Shown: one piece after another, positions 37,414 through 48,389 of the stretch
How the letters are laid out: the number at the start of each line of letters is the position of its first letter
Position numbering within the stretch: the stretch's first letter is position 1
Translations under genes and position numbers: made by a program
Notes under the pieces: model-generated
What the model saw: only the letters and a program-made list of their open reading frames with translations
Told to the model about the DNA's origin: nothing
Databases searched by the model: none
Assembly: GCF_002761295.1 (NCBI RefSeq)
Contig: NZ_CP017881.1
Span: 1,289,069 to 1,353,068 of the forward strand
Origin: Methanohalophilus portucalensis
GTDB lineage: Archaea; Halobacteriota; Methanosarcinia; Methanosarcinales; Methanosarcinaceae
Reading direction: 5' to 3'
Length of the DNA stretch: 64,000 nt

Positions 37414-38334
37414 TTAGTACTCCTTGATATTTTCCTTGAAAAAAGGCACCCTTTTTTTCACAACTTCCTCCAGCAACCGTGGAATATCTTCTGAATTTGC
37501 GCCTTTTGTATCCACAAGATTATCATTAACCAACAGGCATGGTTTGAGTTTCCCGTCGGCTGTCACACGCAGACGGTTGCAATTGGCACAGAATTCAGTA
37601 TTGTCGATGGGTCTTACTACTTCAACTTCAGCACCGTCGATGATGTACTTTTTGCGGCGGTGCATTTTACGTACATGGATTTCATCGGCCCTTTCTTCAA
37701 GTTTTTTTTCAATTTCTTGCACGTCAACCTGGTATTTTAAAACATCCTGGAAATCCATTAGTTGTATGAGCTGTAGTATAATGTTGCCTTTGTGTTTACG
37801 GACAAATTCAAGCATCTGGTCGATTTTGTCTTCATTGATCCCTTTGAGCATTACCATGTTCAGTTTTACAGGAGTAAGGCCAACTTCGATTGCTTTTTCA
37901 ATCCCTCTGAGTACTTTGTATACATCACCCGGATTTGCTGCAGTAATTAAGCTGTATTTTTTGTCATCAATACTATCCAAACTTACATTTATCCGGTCCA
38001 ATCCTGCTTCCTTGAGGCTCCGGGCTCTCTCTTCCAGCAGTATCCCGTTGGTAGTTGCAGATACATCCTTCAAAGGAGGCAGGCTTTTCAGTATATCCTC
38101 GAAATCCCTGCGGACAAGCGGTTCTCCGCCAGAGAATTTCACCCTGTCTACTCCATACAGGCTGGCTGCCTTGATGATATCAGATATTTTCCGGGCTGAC
38201 ATTTCATCTGCCACTTTCATATTCCCTTCATTGTGGCAATAAATACAATTGAGATTACACCTATCAGTAATCGATATCCTGAGGCTTTTTATAGTGCGTC
38301 CGTAGGTATCTGTGAGATGTTTTTCAGGAGTCAT
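37414..38334 (-). CDS. moaA: GTP 3',8-cyclase (molybdenum cofactor biosynthesis)
   Basis: 306 residues. Radical SAM enzyme making the first pterin intermediate of molybdopterin from GTP, with MoaC. The SAM cluster motif is RCNLNCIYCHNEG (about 23-35); the C-terminal substrate cluster uses EFCANCNRLRVTADGKLKPC. Molybdopterin or its tungsten form is needed for formylmethanofuran dehydrogenase. It is divergent from the amidase gene with a 122-base shared promoter region. Confidence 0.94.
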   Translation of the reverse strand: MTPEKHLTDTYGRTIKSLRISITDRCNLNCIYCHNEGNMKVADEMSARKISDIIKAASLYGVDRVKFSGGEPLVRRDFEDILKSLPPLKDVSATTNGILLEERARSLKEAGLDRINVSLDSIDDKKYSLITAANPGDVYKVLRGIEKAIEVGLTPVKLNMVMLKGINEDKIDQMLEFVRKHKGNIILQLIQLMDFQDVLKYQVDVQEIEKKLEERADEIHVRKMHRRKKYIIDGAEVEVVRPIDNTEFCANCNRLRVTADGKLKPCLLVNDNLVDTKGANSEDIPRLLEEVVKKRVPFFKENIKEY

Positions 38335-38424
38335 GCTATATCGGTAATTGGTGTTTTATTTGGGATGGTGAAAGGAGTATATAAACTTAAGTTTATCCGG
38401 TAACAGTGAAGCTTACCGCCCCAT

Positions 38425-38433
38425 ATTTTAAAT
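38425..38433 (+). promoter_or_regulatory. TATA box of the cbiA/cfbB gene
   Basis: ATTTTAAATA centred about 28 bases before ATG 38457 and no Shine-Dalgarno in between (ACTTGTGCC): the transcript is probably leaderless. Confidence 0.45.
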
Positions 38434-38456
38434 ACCAAATCAAACCAACTTGTGCC

Positions 38457-39773
38457 ATGAAAAAATCAATAGTTATTGCAGGCACACACAGTGGAGTCGG
38501 TAAAACAACCGTTTCCATGGGTATCATGGCTGCCCTGACCCGTAGGGGAATGAACGTCCAGCCCTATAAGGTGGGTCCGGATTACATCGATCCCACCCAT
38601 CATACGGCAATCTGTGGGAGGTCTTCAAGGAACCTTGATACGTTCATGATGGGTGAAGAAGGTGTCAGGCAGAGTTTTCATTGCAGTTATAATGATGCGG
38701 ATATAGGGGTCGTTGAGGGTGTCATGGGTCTTTTTGATGGAATGAATTCCTCAGACCTTGCAAGTTCGGCTCACGTGGCCAAATCCCTGGGTGCTCCTGT
38801 GATCCTTGTAGTTAATGTGCACGGCATGTCCAGAAGTGCTGCGGCCCTCATCAAAGGCTACTCTGAATTTGACAGTGATGTACGTATCGATGGTGTGGTC
38901 CTCAACCGCGTGGGAAGTCCCAGACATGCTCAAATGATCAGGGATGCCTTGGGGGATGTGCCGGTAGTTGGTGCCCTTCCCCGTAACCAGGACCTGACCG
39001 TCCCTTCCCGTCATCTTGGTTTGCACATGGCTGATGAACGGGATTATGATCTGGAAAAATTGGGTAACTTCATTGAAGAGAACATTGATCTGGATGGTGT
39101 GCTATCCCTGGCAAACGAACCTCTCCCGGCTGCACCTGAGGAATGCATACCCGACAAGGAGGCCGATGTGACAATAGGCGTTGCAATGGACAGTGCTTTT
39201 TGTTTCTACTATCAGGACATGCTGGACTCTTTCCGCCGTTGCGGGGCTGAAATCAAATTCTTCAGTCCGCTTGAAGGTGATATTCCTGATGTGGACGGCA
39301 TGTACTTCGGAGGCGGTTATCCTGAGCTCCACATAGCAGAACTTGAAAAGTCACGGACAACTCACAAACTAAAGGACCTTTCAGCAGACGGAATGCCAAT
39401 ATACGGTGAATGTGGTGGACTGCAATATCTCTGTACTTCCTACGAGATTGAGGATAGGCTTTATAAATTGGCTGACCTTTTCCCTGCCGAGACTGTCATG
39501 ACCAAAAAATTGCAGGCACTGGGCTACACTAAAGGACATGCCGATTCCCCTATATTCAGGGGAGAAGTACGAGGTCATGAATTCCATTACTCTGTAACAG
39601 ATTGTGCGTCTGACAGCCGTCTGGCTTACACTATGGAGCGGGGCAAAGGAATTGTTGATGGTATGGATGGTATCTATGAACACAATTCTGTGGCAAGTTA
39701 CATGCATGCCCACCCTGGTTCCTTCCCTGTAGATGATTTTGTGAACAGCTGTCGCAAGTACAAACAACGCTGA
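38457..39773 (+). CDS. Cobyrinate a,c-diamide synthase or Ni-sirohydrochlorin a,c-diamide synthase
   Basis: 438 residues. A two-domain glutamine amidotransferase: the N-terminal ATP domain has IVIAGTHSGVGKTTVS (P-loop) and VGPDYIDPTHH; the C-terminal triad domain has YGECGGLQYL with the nucleophilic Cys. The family includes CbiA (cobamides) and CfbB (coenzyme F430). Both act in methanogens and I cannot tell them apart from this sequence; no cfb or cbi neighbours help. ATG 38457 is chosen at the P-loop domain start. Confidence 0.85.
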   Translation: MKKSIVIAGTHSGVGKTTVSMGIMAALTRRGMNVQPYKVGPDYIDPTHHTAICGRSSRNLDTFMMGEEGVRQSFHCSYNDADIGVVEGVMGLFDGMNSSDLASSAHVAKSLGAPVILVVNVHGMSRSAAALIKGYSEFDSDVRIDGVVLNRVGSPRHAQMIRDALGDVPVVGALPRNQDLTVPSRHLGLHMADERDYDLEKLGNFIEENIDLDGVLSLANEPLPAAPEECIPDKEADVTIGVAMDSAFCFYYQDMLDSFRRCGAEIKFFSPLEGDIPDVDGMYFGGGYPELHIAELEKSRTTHKLKDLSADGMPIYGECGGLQYLCTSYEIEDRLYKLADLFPAETVMTKKLQALGYTKGHADSPIFRGEVRGHEFHYSVTDCASDSRLAYTMERGKGIVDGMDGIYEHNSVASYMHAHPGSFPVDDFVNSCRKYKQR

Positions 39774-39775
39774 TT

Positions 39776-40573
39776 TCAAATCTCATCCATGCTGCCGCTT
39801 CTGTAACCTTCGAGATCCAGGCAGACATGGGTGATACCTGTAGCTTTCAGGTGGCTGATTAGATCATCCATTTTCAGGACAGCCATCGGGATTTGTTCAG
39901 GGTGGACTTCTATACGGGCAAGGGTTCCCCCTTCATGCAACCTCATCCTGCATTGTAAAAATCCCATCCTGTGCAGAATATCTTCTCCCTGTTCAGCTTT
40001 TCCGAGTTTTCCGGCGTCCAGCATTTCGCCGTAGGGTATACGTGAGGCCAGACAGGCAGACGAAGGCAGGTCCCAGAAATCATATTTTTCCTGTCTGGCA
40101 ATTTGTCTGATATCCGCTTTGCTGATGCCTGCAGAAACGAATGGATGAAATATCCCTTCTTCCCTGCAAGCAGCAAGCCCGGGTCGTAATGTATGTGTAT
40201 CCGATACATTGGTTCCATCGGCAATAATTGTAAACCCAAGGGTAGATGCATATTCTTTTGCAGTCTGTATGATCTTTTTTTTGCAATGATAACATCTATC
40301 CTTTGAATTATTAAGTATGTCCTGGTATTCCAGGGGATTAAAATTCAGTACGTGAAGTTCTAAACTATTTTCATCTGCAATTTTCCGGGCACTGTAAACT
40401 GCGCTTCTGGGGATAAGGGGTGAATCCAGAAGAATGCAGATGCAATTTTTTCCCTGCACTTTCCTGGCCACAACTGCAAGCAGACTGCTGTCCACACCGC
40501 CGGAAAAAAGAATTGCCATGGGTCCGGTGTCTTTTATGATCTCTTCCAGTTCCCTTAACTTATTAGCAGTCAT
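39776..40573 (-). CDS. larE: LarE-like sacrificial sulfur transferase (PP-loop ATPase)
   Basis: 265 residues. The PP-loop ATP pyrophosphatase motif is LFSGGVDSSLLAVVA (about 21-35). The CYHCKKKI segment near 93 and PSSACLASRIPYG near 171 hold cysteines; in LarE family members one of these donates sulfur to a nickel-pincer cofactor. LarB and LarC are not visible here, so it may serve another thiolation. ATG 40573 has AAGGA upstream. It follows moeB, separated by eight bases, as a likely operon. Confidence 0.85.
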   Translation of the reverse strand: MTANKLRELEEIIKDTGPMAILFSGGVDSSLLAVVARKVQGKNCICILLDSPLIPRSAVYSARKIADENSLELHVLNFNPLEYQDILNNSKDRCYHCKKKIIQTAKEYASTLGFTIIADGTNVSDTHTLRPGLAACREEGIFHPFVSAGISKADIRQIARQEKYDFWDLPSSACLASRIPYGEMLDAGKLGKAEQGEDILHRMGFLQCRMRLHEGGTLARIEVHPEQIPMAVLKMDDLISHLKATGITHVCLDLEGYRSGSMDEI

Positions 40574-40581
40574 GTTCTTCC

Positions 40582-41307
40582 TTAAAGATGGCCGCATTCA
40601 GGACAATCTGGCCTGCGACAGATTCTCATTTTCTCCAGTGTCCCGTTTTTACCGTCCCATATAACAATGTGTCCGGTATGCAATCCCTCCTCATCAAGCA
40701 GGTACTTTATGACCTCATTGGCCTGTATGGTTCCTACGACACCTGCGGTGCAACCGATGATTGGAAATACTTCTTTTGGGGGTTTTTCAGGAATCAGACA
40801 TTCGATGCAGGGTGTTTTGCCCGGGATGACTGTGGTGAGCTGGCCGTGGAACCCGTGAACTGCACCGTGGACCAGGGGTACGGATTGGCGGATTGCGGCC
40901 CTGTTGAGCAACATTCGTGTTTCATAGTTATCCAGCGCATCTACGATTATGTCTGCTCCCTGTATCAATTCATCTATGTTTTCAGCACTGATCTCTGTGT
41001 TGAAGGCTTCCAGTTCGATGTTGGGATTGAGTTCTGCAAGTTTTTCTTCAGCAGACTGGCTCTTGCCTTTTCCGATATCCCGGTGCCAGTGCAGTATTTG
41101 TCTGTTGAGATTGCTCATTTCAACAGTATCTTTATCGACAAACCGGATGTGGCCTATACCGGCAACAGCAAGGTAATGTATAATTGGTGAACCCAGGCCG
41201 CCGCAGCCGGCTACCAGTACGGTTGCGTTTTTAAGTTTCTCCTGGCCCTCTTCACCGAACATCATTATCTGGCGGCTATAGAGTTTCCTTTCAATATCAT
41301 CAAGCAT
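40582..41307 (-). CDS. MoeB/ThiF/HesA-type adenylyltransferase
   Basis: 241 residues. E1-like enzyme that adenylates the C-terminal glycine of a small ubiquitin-like sulfur carrier. Visible are the nucleotide loop VLVAGCGGLGSP (about 31-42), the Arg finger region NLNRQILH, IVDALDNYETR, and zinc pairs CIEC and CPEC near residues 173 and 237. The partner carrier is not adjacent. With LarE downstream it suggests a sulfur-transfer operon. Confidence 0.9.
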   Translation of the reverse strand: MLDDIERKLYSRQIMMFGEEGQEKLKNATVLVAGCGGLGSPIIHYLAVAGIGHIRFVDKDTVEMSNLNRQILHWHRDIGKGKSQSAEEKLAELNPNIELEAFNTEISAENIDELIQGADIIVDALDNYETRMLLNRAAIRQSVPLVHGAVHGFHGQLTTVIPGKTPCIECLIPEKPPKEVFPIIGCTAGVVGTIQANEVIKYLLDEEGLHTGHIVIWDGKNGTLEKMRICRRPDCPECGHL

Positions 41308-41384
41308 CGGTTTTTCTCCAGAATTTTATTGTCATTTCCTTTTCATTTCCTGATTATTTTGTATTCTATGTTTAATAGTTTTAT

Positions 41385-41397
41385 TTCACAATAGTGA
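41385..41397. promoter_or_regulatory. Putative operator at the HTH regulator gene
   Basis: TTCACAATAGTGA sits 44 bases before the regulator ATG 41441, near the expected transcription start. Its TTCACAAT half is identical to the arm of the dyad at 41817-41848 upstream of metY, so the regulator may bind both sites. Confidence 0.5.
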
Positions 41398-41440
41398 TAT
41401 ACTTGTAGGTTAATATCTATAGAAAATGAAGCGTGAGAAT

Positions 41441-41761
41441 ATGAAAATTGAAACCCCGTGTCAGGTTGTGGTATGGGATGTCCTGCCTGCTATCAGGGCT
41501 GCCCTTGCAAAAGAATTGGTGGATAACGGTGTAACCCAACAGGAAGTGGCCAGGCTTTTTGGGATGGCTCCTTCTGCGGTTTCCCAGTATCTCACTAAAA
41601 AAAGAGGTTACAGGATCGAATTTGATGACGAAATAAAAATTTCAATTGCCAGTCTCGCGGTAGATATCCAGAATGGTACGGTTGACGATCTCTCTCAGAG
41701 GTTCTGTGACATTTGCCGCCAGCTCAGGGCGGATGATGCCTGTCCTGCCGATCAGGAATGA
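41441..41761 (+). CDS. XRE-type HTH transcriptional regulator, likely of methionine genes
   Basis: 106 residues. The helix-turn-helix is VTQQEVARLFGMAPSAVSQYL (helix pair at about 33-53); the C-terminal part has CDICRQLRADDAC, a possible metal or redox site. It resembles the archaeal COG2522-type regulators. It lies directly upstream of metY-metX, and a shared TTCACAAT motif is at both promoters, so autoregulation and control of homocysteine synthesis are likely; this is inference. ATG 41441 is preferred over 41426 because GTGAG precedes it. Confidence 0.75.
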   Translation: MKIETPCQVVVWDVLPAIRAALAKELVDNGVTQQEVARLFGMAPSAVSQYLTKKRGYRIEFDDEIKISIASLAVDIQNGTVDDLSQRFCDICRQLRADDACPADQE

Positions 41762-41796
41762 CTTGGTTTTTTCTTTTTACTTTCTTTTCCATAAAC

Positions 41797-41806
41797 TATA
41801 TTTATA
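41797..41806 (+). promoter_or_regulatory. TATA box of the metY-metX operon
   Basis: TATATTTATA; the expected transcription start is near 41828, inside the operator dyad 41817-41848, leaving a leader of nearly 300 bases before metY. Confidence 0.5.
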
Positions 41807-41816
41807 AGAAAGAACC

Positions 41817-41848
41817 AATTCACAATTGTTAATTAACTATTGTGAATT
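41817..41848. promoter_or_regulatory. Operator-like inverted repeat before metY
   Basis: AATTCACAAT and ATTGTGAATT form a perfect 10-bp dyad with a 12-base A/T-rich centre, right at the predicted transcription start. This is a classic repressor position. Confidence 0.6.
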
Positions 41849-41912
41849 ACAGGCGTTAAATGCCTGTACCACCCACCACAAAAAACGCGATGAAGGCACT
41901 AGATGCCTTCAT
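41849..41912 (+). other. Two strong hairpins in the metY leader
   Basis: ACAGGC/GCCTGT (41849-41867, 7-base loop) and ATGAAGGCA/TGCCTTCAT (41890-41912, 9-bp stem, 5-base loop). No poly-T follows either, so they are not ordinary terminators. The gap 41762-42124 thus holds a promoter, operator, hairpins and a doubtful 58-codon ORF; a methionine- or SAM-responsive leader is possible, but I recognise no known riboswitch. Confidence 0.45.
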
Positions 41913-42079
41913 ACTCTCTTTATAATTTATCATCTAGAAAAACATTATATGTTTTTCCGAGTGACGAACTTTCACAACTAGGGATAGTCGGGATGTTCCC
42001 GGGCGCTACCAGGGTATGGAAACTGGATACCTATGGCCTCAGCAGGGAAAAGATAGACTATCTTTCAGATGCATTTTAG
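41903..42079 (+). CDS. Doubtful 58-codon ORF or gene fragment ending in TAG
   Basis: Protein-like sequence in one frame: TLYVFPSDELSQLGIVGMFP then GATRVWKLDTYGLSREKIDY and LSDAF, then TAG. There is no Shine-Dalgarno, and the ATG lies within the second hairpin. If TAG is sense it would run through a second TAG to TAA at 42113-42115, just before the metY Shine-Dalgarno. It could be a fragment of an older gene. I recognise no family. Confidence 0.25.
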   Translation: MPSYSLYNLSSRKTLYVFPSDELSQLGIVGMFPGATRVWKLDTYGLSREKIDYLSDAF

Positions 42080-42115
42080 GAAATAGCAGTAAAATATAAC
42101 CTTTAGGTTGATTAA

Positions 42116-44877
<2,762 letters not shown>

Positions 44878-44901
44878 TACGAGTGCTGTGATTTATTCCA
44901 G

Positions 44902-45969
44902 TTACTCTGTCCCTTTCTTTTCTTTGTTCTTTTCTTTTGTATTGGCAGGCTTTTTAAATTTATTTTTATACCACATTTTCCTGCGATAATAGTTCAGGGG
45001 GTGATTGATTCTTTTGCAAAGCTCATCGGCTCCATGGCAATTGCCGTAAGTCTTCATGGTACTGCATGAGGGAGGAGTATATTTCGTACCTGAGGAACCG
45101 GCAATATGTTCAATCTGGTATCGTGTTTTTTCTTCATCAAAATCCGGGGACACATTGAACATGTTGATTATGTCATCCACTGTCATGCCGATACCTGTCA
45201 AAAAGGAAGTCATTGCAAAACGCATTGAATGAGCAAGGTTTACCCCTGTGCGAACATTATTAATGGCATAATTGATGCATGGGGGGAACAGTTTACTGTC
45301 TACTTCTCCTGTCTGTCCACTTTCAATATCCCCTTTCTTTTGCTGGAGTAGTTCCTTCAATCTTGACAGTGCACCTGAACAATCGGTGCAGGTCTTTTCG
45401 GGAACTTTGAGGGGTAGGCTGTCATGAATACTTTTTTTAATTGCTTCCTGCAACAATCGGGCAAAATCTTTTCTTTCAACAAAAACGTTGCCATGTACCA
45501 TTCTCTGGTTTATCAGCTTCCACTCAATTGCTTTGAGGGTTGTGGAATATTTCAAGAAATCCGCAAAATGTAAATGGAAGCCTCTTTCGTGCTGCTTGGC
45601 ATGGATTCCGAATTCTTCTCCTATTTCCCTGAGAAAAAAATCTTCTCTCTCTAACAGCAGGGAATATGCAGCTTCGGCTTCAGCATGAGAATATTTACGG
45701 TTAAGGTAGGGATCGTTCAGGCAGGATACGAGTATTCTTGCATAAGGGTAGGAAAGAAGTTCTGTAAGTACCCGTCCCTCATCTGTATTTGTAAGGGAGG
45801 GTTTGCTGATGCCCGAGGTCAGAGACTGGATTAATCTTTCCTCACCCCTGAGTCTGGCTGATTGGAACGCCCTTGAATTTATAAGGCGGTCCAGATCAAA
45901 ATCCAGTTCTCCGACATATTGCGAAGCGGCGGATGTAAAGGGGTACAGTGCAAGTTCTGCCCTTTCCAT
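44902..45969 (-). CDS. priL: DNA primase large subunit
   Basis: 355 residues. Non-catalytic, iron-sulfur subunit of archaeal primase. The conserved cysteines are in FPPCINYAINNVR, TPPSCSTMKTYGNC and CHGADELC (about 227, 305-321); the helical N-terminal half is typical. It has a Lys-rich tail. It starts four bases after the pcn stop, in the order nudix-tfs-pcn-priL. Confidence 0.93.
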   Translation of the reverse strand: MERAELALYPFTSAASQYVGELDFDLDRLINSRAFQSARLRGEERLIQSLTSGISKPSLTNTDEGRVLTELLSYPYARILVSCLNDPYLNRKYSHAEAEAAYSLLLEREDFFLREIGEEFGIHAKQHERGFHLHFADFLKYSTTLKAIEWKLINQRMVHGNVFVERKDFARLLQEAIKKSIHDSLPLKVPEKTCTDCSGALSRLKELLQQKKGDIESGQTGEVDSKLFPPCINYAINNVRTGVNLAHSMRFAMTSFLTGIGMTVDDIINMFNVSPDFDEEKTRYQIEHIAGSSGTKYTPPSCSTMKTYGNCHGADELCKRINHPLNYYRRKMWYKNKFKKPANTKEKNKEKKGTE

Positions 45970-45972
45970 AAT

Positions 45973-46710
45973 TTACTCAGACTCTATTCTGGGGGCCAGC
46001 AGATATCCGACCTTGCCTCTTCCACCTGCAATTTCAAAATTGATCTTGATAGGGAAATCATTTCCTATCTGGAGGGTTACCTCATTGGATTTAGAGGCAG
46101 GTTTTGCTATGTCAGAAAGGTAATCCAGGGAAAATAATGATCTTGCAGGTCCCGGTGTGATGCTTATCAGTTCATCACGGGGCATTTCCTGACGCATACG
46201 ATCCGTGTCGCCTTCTGCTTCCAGGAAGAAGGTTTCTCCTTCAACTCCCATTGACATATGGTCACTTATTTTCTCGGCTGCTTTTATGGTCCTGCTGAAT
46301 CCTTTACCGTTCACAACGATCTCTGCAGGCAGTTCAAGCTGGGGTATCCTGGGTTCTGCGCGGATTGTAGACGGGTCAAGCAATGTAAGTGTATATGATA
46401 TTCCGCCAATGCTTATGGAGAGTTTCCTGGAATCCTCTTCCAGTTTCATCTTCACTTTGTCCGTTTTTTCCGCGACACCCAATATGTCCAGTACTCTTGT
46501 AAGATCTAAACCAATCTCGCTTTCCTCTGCCTGGTATTCATCAAAGGCATCAGCCTGAAGTTCAAAGCTGACCATGGCAACGTTGGCCGGGTCCACAGCT
46601 TTCACGCCTATACCTTCGGGTGAGATGTGTACTCGGGCTTCGTCAACCAATACAGATAATGATTCAATGGAATCTTTCAGAAGTGATGCATCAATTGTTG
46701 CCTCTAACAT
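45973..46710 (-). CDS. pcn: DNA polymerase sliding clamp (PCNA)
   Basis: 245 residues, the usual length. Homotrimeric ring that tethers polymerases. MLEATIDASLLKDSIESLSV begins the first domain; SPEGIGVKAVDPANVAMVSF, the interdomain connecting strand region, and the C-terminal YLLAPRIES are visible. DinB and RFC large subunit in this window carry matching PIP motifs. A TATA box (minus strand, 46763-46772) and GGCGGAG precede it. Confidence 0.96.
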   Translation of the reverse strand: MLEATIDASLLKDSIESLSVLVDEARVHISPEGIGVKAVDPANVAMVSFELQADAFDEYQAEESEIGLDLTRVLDILGVAEKTDKVKMKLEEDSRKLSISIGGISYTLTLLDPSTIRAEPRIPQLELPAEIVVNGKGFSRTIKAAEKISDHMSMGVEGETFFLEAEGDTDRMRQEMPRDELISITPGPARSLFSLDYLSDIAKPASKSNEVTLQIGNDFPIKINFEIAGGRGKVGYLLAPRIESE

Positions 46711-46793
46711 TTTGTCGCTCCGCCTGATTATTTTAAAATCTGAAAATCATTATACGCGACAGGTTATATAAGTTTTTATTTTGTCGGAGGATA

Positions 46794-47108
46794 TCAGTCA
46801 TATTCTCTCCAGGTATAACTGCATTTTGTACATTTAAAGAACCTGGTCTCCGATTCATCTGCTGAACGTAGTTGTCGCATCCACCAGTATGCTTTGTTAT
46901 TTCCACATTCCGGACACTGGACAAGTGTTGTAGGTAGCCCTTCATCGACATTTTCCTCAAGCACTGTAACCTCACGTTCATCACGTTTGGTTTTTGAAAC
47001 CATATTTTCTGCGCCTTCTTCCCTGCTTTTCTCATATCCACATTTGCGACACTTAAGGTCCCCGTCGCTGGGAAACATCATACTCTTACATTTTGGACAA
47101 AACTCCAT
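46794..47108 (-). CDS. tfs: Transcription factor S (TFIIS/RPB9-like)
   Basis: 104 residues. Transcript-cleavage factor for archaeal RNA polymerase. N-terminal zinc ribbon [16 protein letters not shown] with CRKCGYEK, and C-terminal ribbon [20 protein letters not shown] with the acidic tip followed by [12 protein letters not shown]. The usual catalytic Asp-Glu tip reads Ser-Ala-Asp-Glu. ATG 47108 has GGAG upstream; it overlaps the nudix gene by 23 bases. Confidence 0.95.
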   Translation of the reverse strand: MEFCPKCKSMMFPSDGDLKCRKCGYEKSREEGAENMVSKTKRDEREVTVLEENVDEGLPTTLVQCPECGNNKAYWWMRQLRSADESETRFFKCTKCSYTWREYD

Positions 47109-47502
47109 CAATATCATCTCCTGCATCATTTAGGATCCGCTGGTGGTCAAAAGCGAGCTCGGGCAGGTTGTTGGGATCAAAACATCCAACGTCTGCAGCA
47201 TCTGTATCTGCCTTTGGTTCGCCTTTGCCTACTGCAAGGTAGGCCACGGATACTGTGTGGCCCCTGGGATCACGGGAAGGGTCTGAATATACACCAACCA
47301 ATTTGAGTATTTCGATTAGAAGCCCCGTTTCCTCCATTACTTCTCTCTTTACCGCTTCTTCTGTGGTTTCACCAATCTCTACAAAACCACCCGGCAAGGC
47401 AAACGATCCCCTGTAAGGTTCATTTTTCCTTTTAATAAGTACTATCTTCCGGTTTAATATGATTACGCCATCGACTGTTAGCAGGGGTGTTTTCGGTCTC
47501 AT
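47086..47502 (-). CDS. Nudix hydrolase
   Basis: 138 residues. The Nudix box is [20 protein letters not shown] then ETGL (about 38-61), with the canonical G-x5-E-x7-REUxEExGU pattern. [20 protein letters not shown] matches the ADP-ribose pyrophosphatase-like branch of archaea. It is the first gene of nudix-tfs-pcn-priL; divergent from artA. Confidence 0.93.
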   Translation of the reverse strand: MRPKTPLLTVDGVIILNRKIVLIKRKNEPYRGSFALPGGFVEIGETTEEAVKREVMEETGLLIEILKLVGVYSDPSRDPRGHTVSVAYLAVGKGEPKADTDAADVGCFDPNNLPELAFDHQRILNDAGDDIDGVLSKM

Positions 47503-47512
47503 TCTGACAAAA

Positions 47513-47557
47513 CCTTAATAGGATAGATACTATATTAAGATTGGATACTTATTAAGG
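47513..47557. promoter_or_regulatory. Repeats in the nudix-artA divergent promoter
   Basis: CCTTAATA (47513-47520) and TATTAAGG (47550-47557) form a dyad, and GATACTATATTAAG (47526) and GATACTTATTAAG (47544) form direct repeats 18 bases apart. They sit between two divergent genes 65 bases apart, overlapping the artA Shine-Dalgarno region (AAGGTG). Confidence 0.4.
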
Positions 47558-47567
47558 TGCTTCCAAA

Positions 47568-48389
47568 ATGACAGATTATATTTTATTGATAGCAATAGGG
47601 TTAATGATTCTTTCAGCTATTCTTCCCGGTAAATTATCCTATCGTAAACTGATAGGTGCTTTTGGATGGATTACTTTTGGTGCGCACTGGGCTTACCAGC
47701 CAATCCATTACATGGAAATCAATGATTATTTCAATGTATTCCTTACAATAATGATTGCCTGCTTCTGTCTTATGATGGCTTACTCGATGGTAGATGAGTA
47801 CAGATCAAAGACCCTGCCGGTTGAGAATCTGGATATTACTTCAATGGTGACCAGCGCGACTGCAATAGGTTCGCTTTTCTATTTTCCTTTTGCCCAGCTG
47901 CCTTCACTTAATTACTGGATTATTGCTACTGTTACGGATAACATTACCTGGCTTCTTGGTGTTCTGGGCTATCAAGTTACTCAGGATTCCTGGAACCTGA
48001 TCTCTTACAACGGATATACAGTGGAGATTATCCTTGCCTGTACTGCCATTGAAAGCATTGCCCTTTTTAGCGGCCTGATTGTTTCTGTCAAGGCGCCCGT
48101 TTCTAAATTGTTCCAGGCATTTATGGTTTCAGTACCGGTTATCTATATACTGAATATTTTTCGTGATGTTTTTGTAATTATAGCTTATGGGGATCAATGG
48201 TTTGGAGCAGAAAGTTTTGAGATTGCCCACCATATGATTGCCAAGATGGGTTCAGCGGCAGCCCTCTTTGTAATTGGTTATGCTGTTTTGAAGATTCTTC
48301 CCCAGCTCTTCGATCTGATTGATGGACTTGTGTCCCTTTCAAGGTTCAGGTTAAAGGACATTATTGATAAAATTGCAGGAAACAGGTAA
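47568..48389 (+). CDS. artA: Archaeosortase A
   Basis: 273 residues with about eight membrane segments. Membrane transpeptidase that cuts C-terminal PGF-type sorting signals of surface proteins. The Cys is in ILACTAIESIALFSG (about 158-172), the Arg in LNIFRDVFVIIAYG (about 205-218) and the His in IAHHMIAKMG. Family knowledge: ArtA links the protein to a lipid made by the neighbouring psd/pssA products. No PGF-CTERM substrate was seen in this window. psd starts directly after the stop. Confidence 0.93.
   Translation: MTDYILLIAIGLMILSAILPGKLSYRKLIGAFGWITFGAHWAYQPIHYMEINDYFNVFLTIMIACFCLMMAYSMVDEYRSKTLPVENLDITSMVTSATAIGSLFYFPFAQLPSLNYWIIATVTDNITWLLGVLGYQVTQDSWNLISYNGYTVEIILACTAIESIALFSGLIVSVKAPVSKLFQAFMVSVPVIYILNIFRDVFVIIAYGDQWFGAESFEIAHHMIAKMGSAAALFVIGYAVLKILPQLFDLIDGLVSLSRFRLKDIIDKIAGNR

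Noticed and set aside
37424-38242. 272-codon ORF on the plus strand opposite moaA
   Set aside because: Low-complexity Ser/Leu-rich shadow of the moaA coding strand; no domain.
41849-41912. Possible CRISPR repeats in the metY leader
   Set aside because: The two hairpins differ in length and sequence and there is no regular repeat-spacer pattern; no cas genes are in the window.
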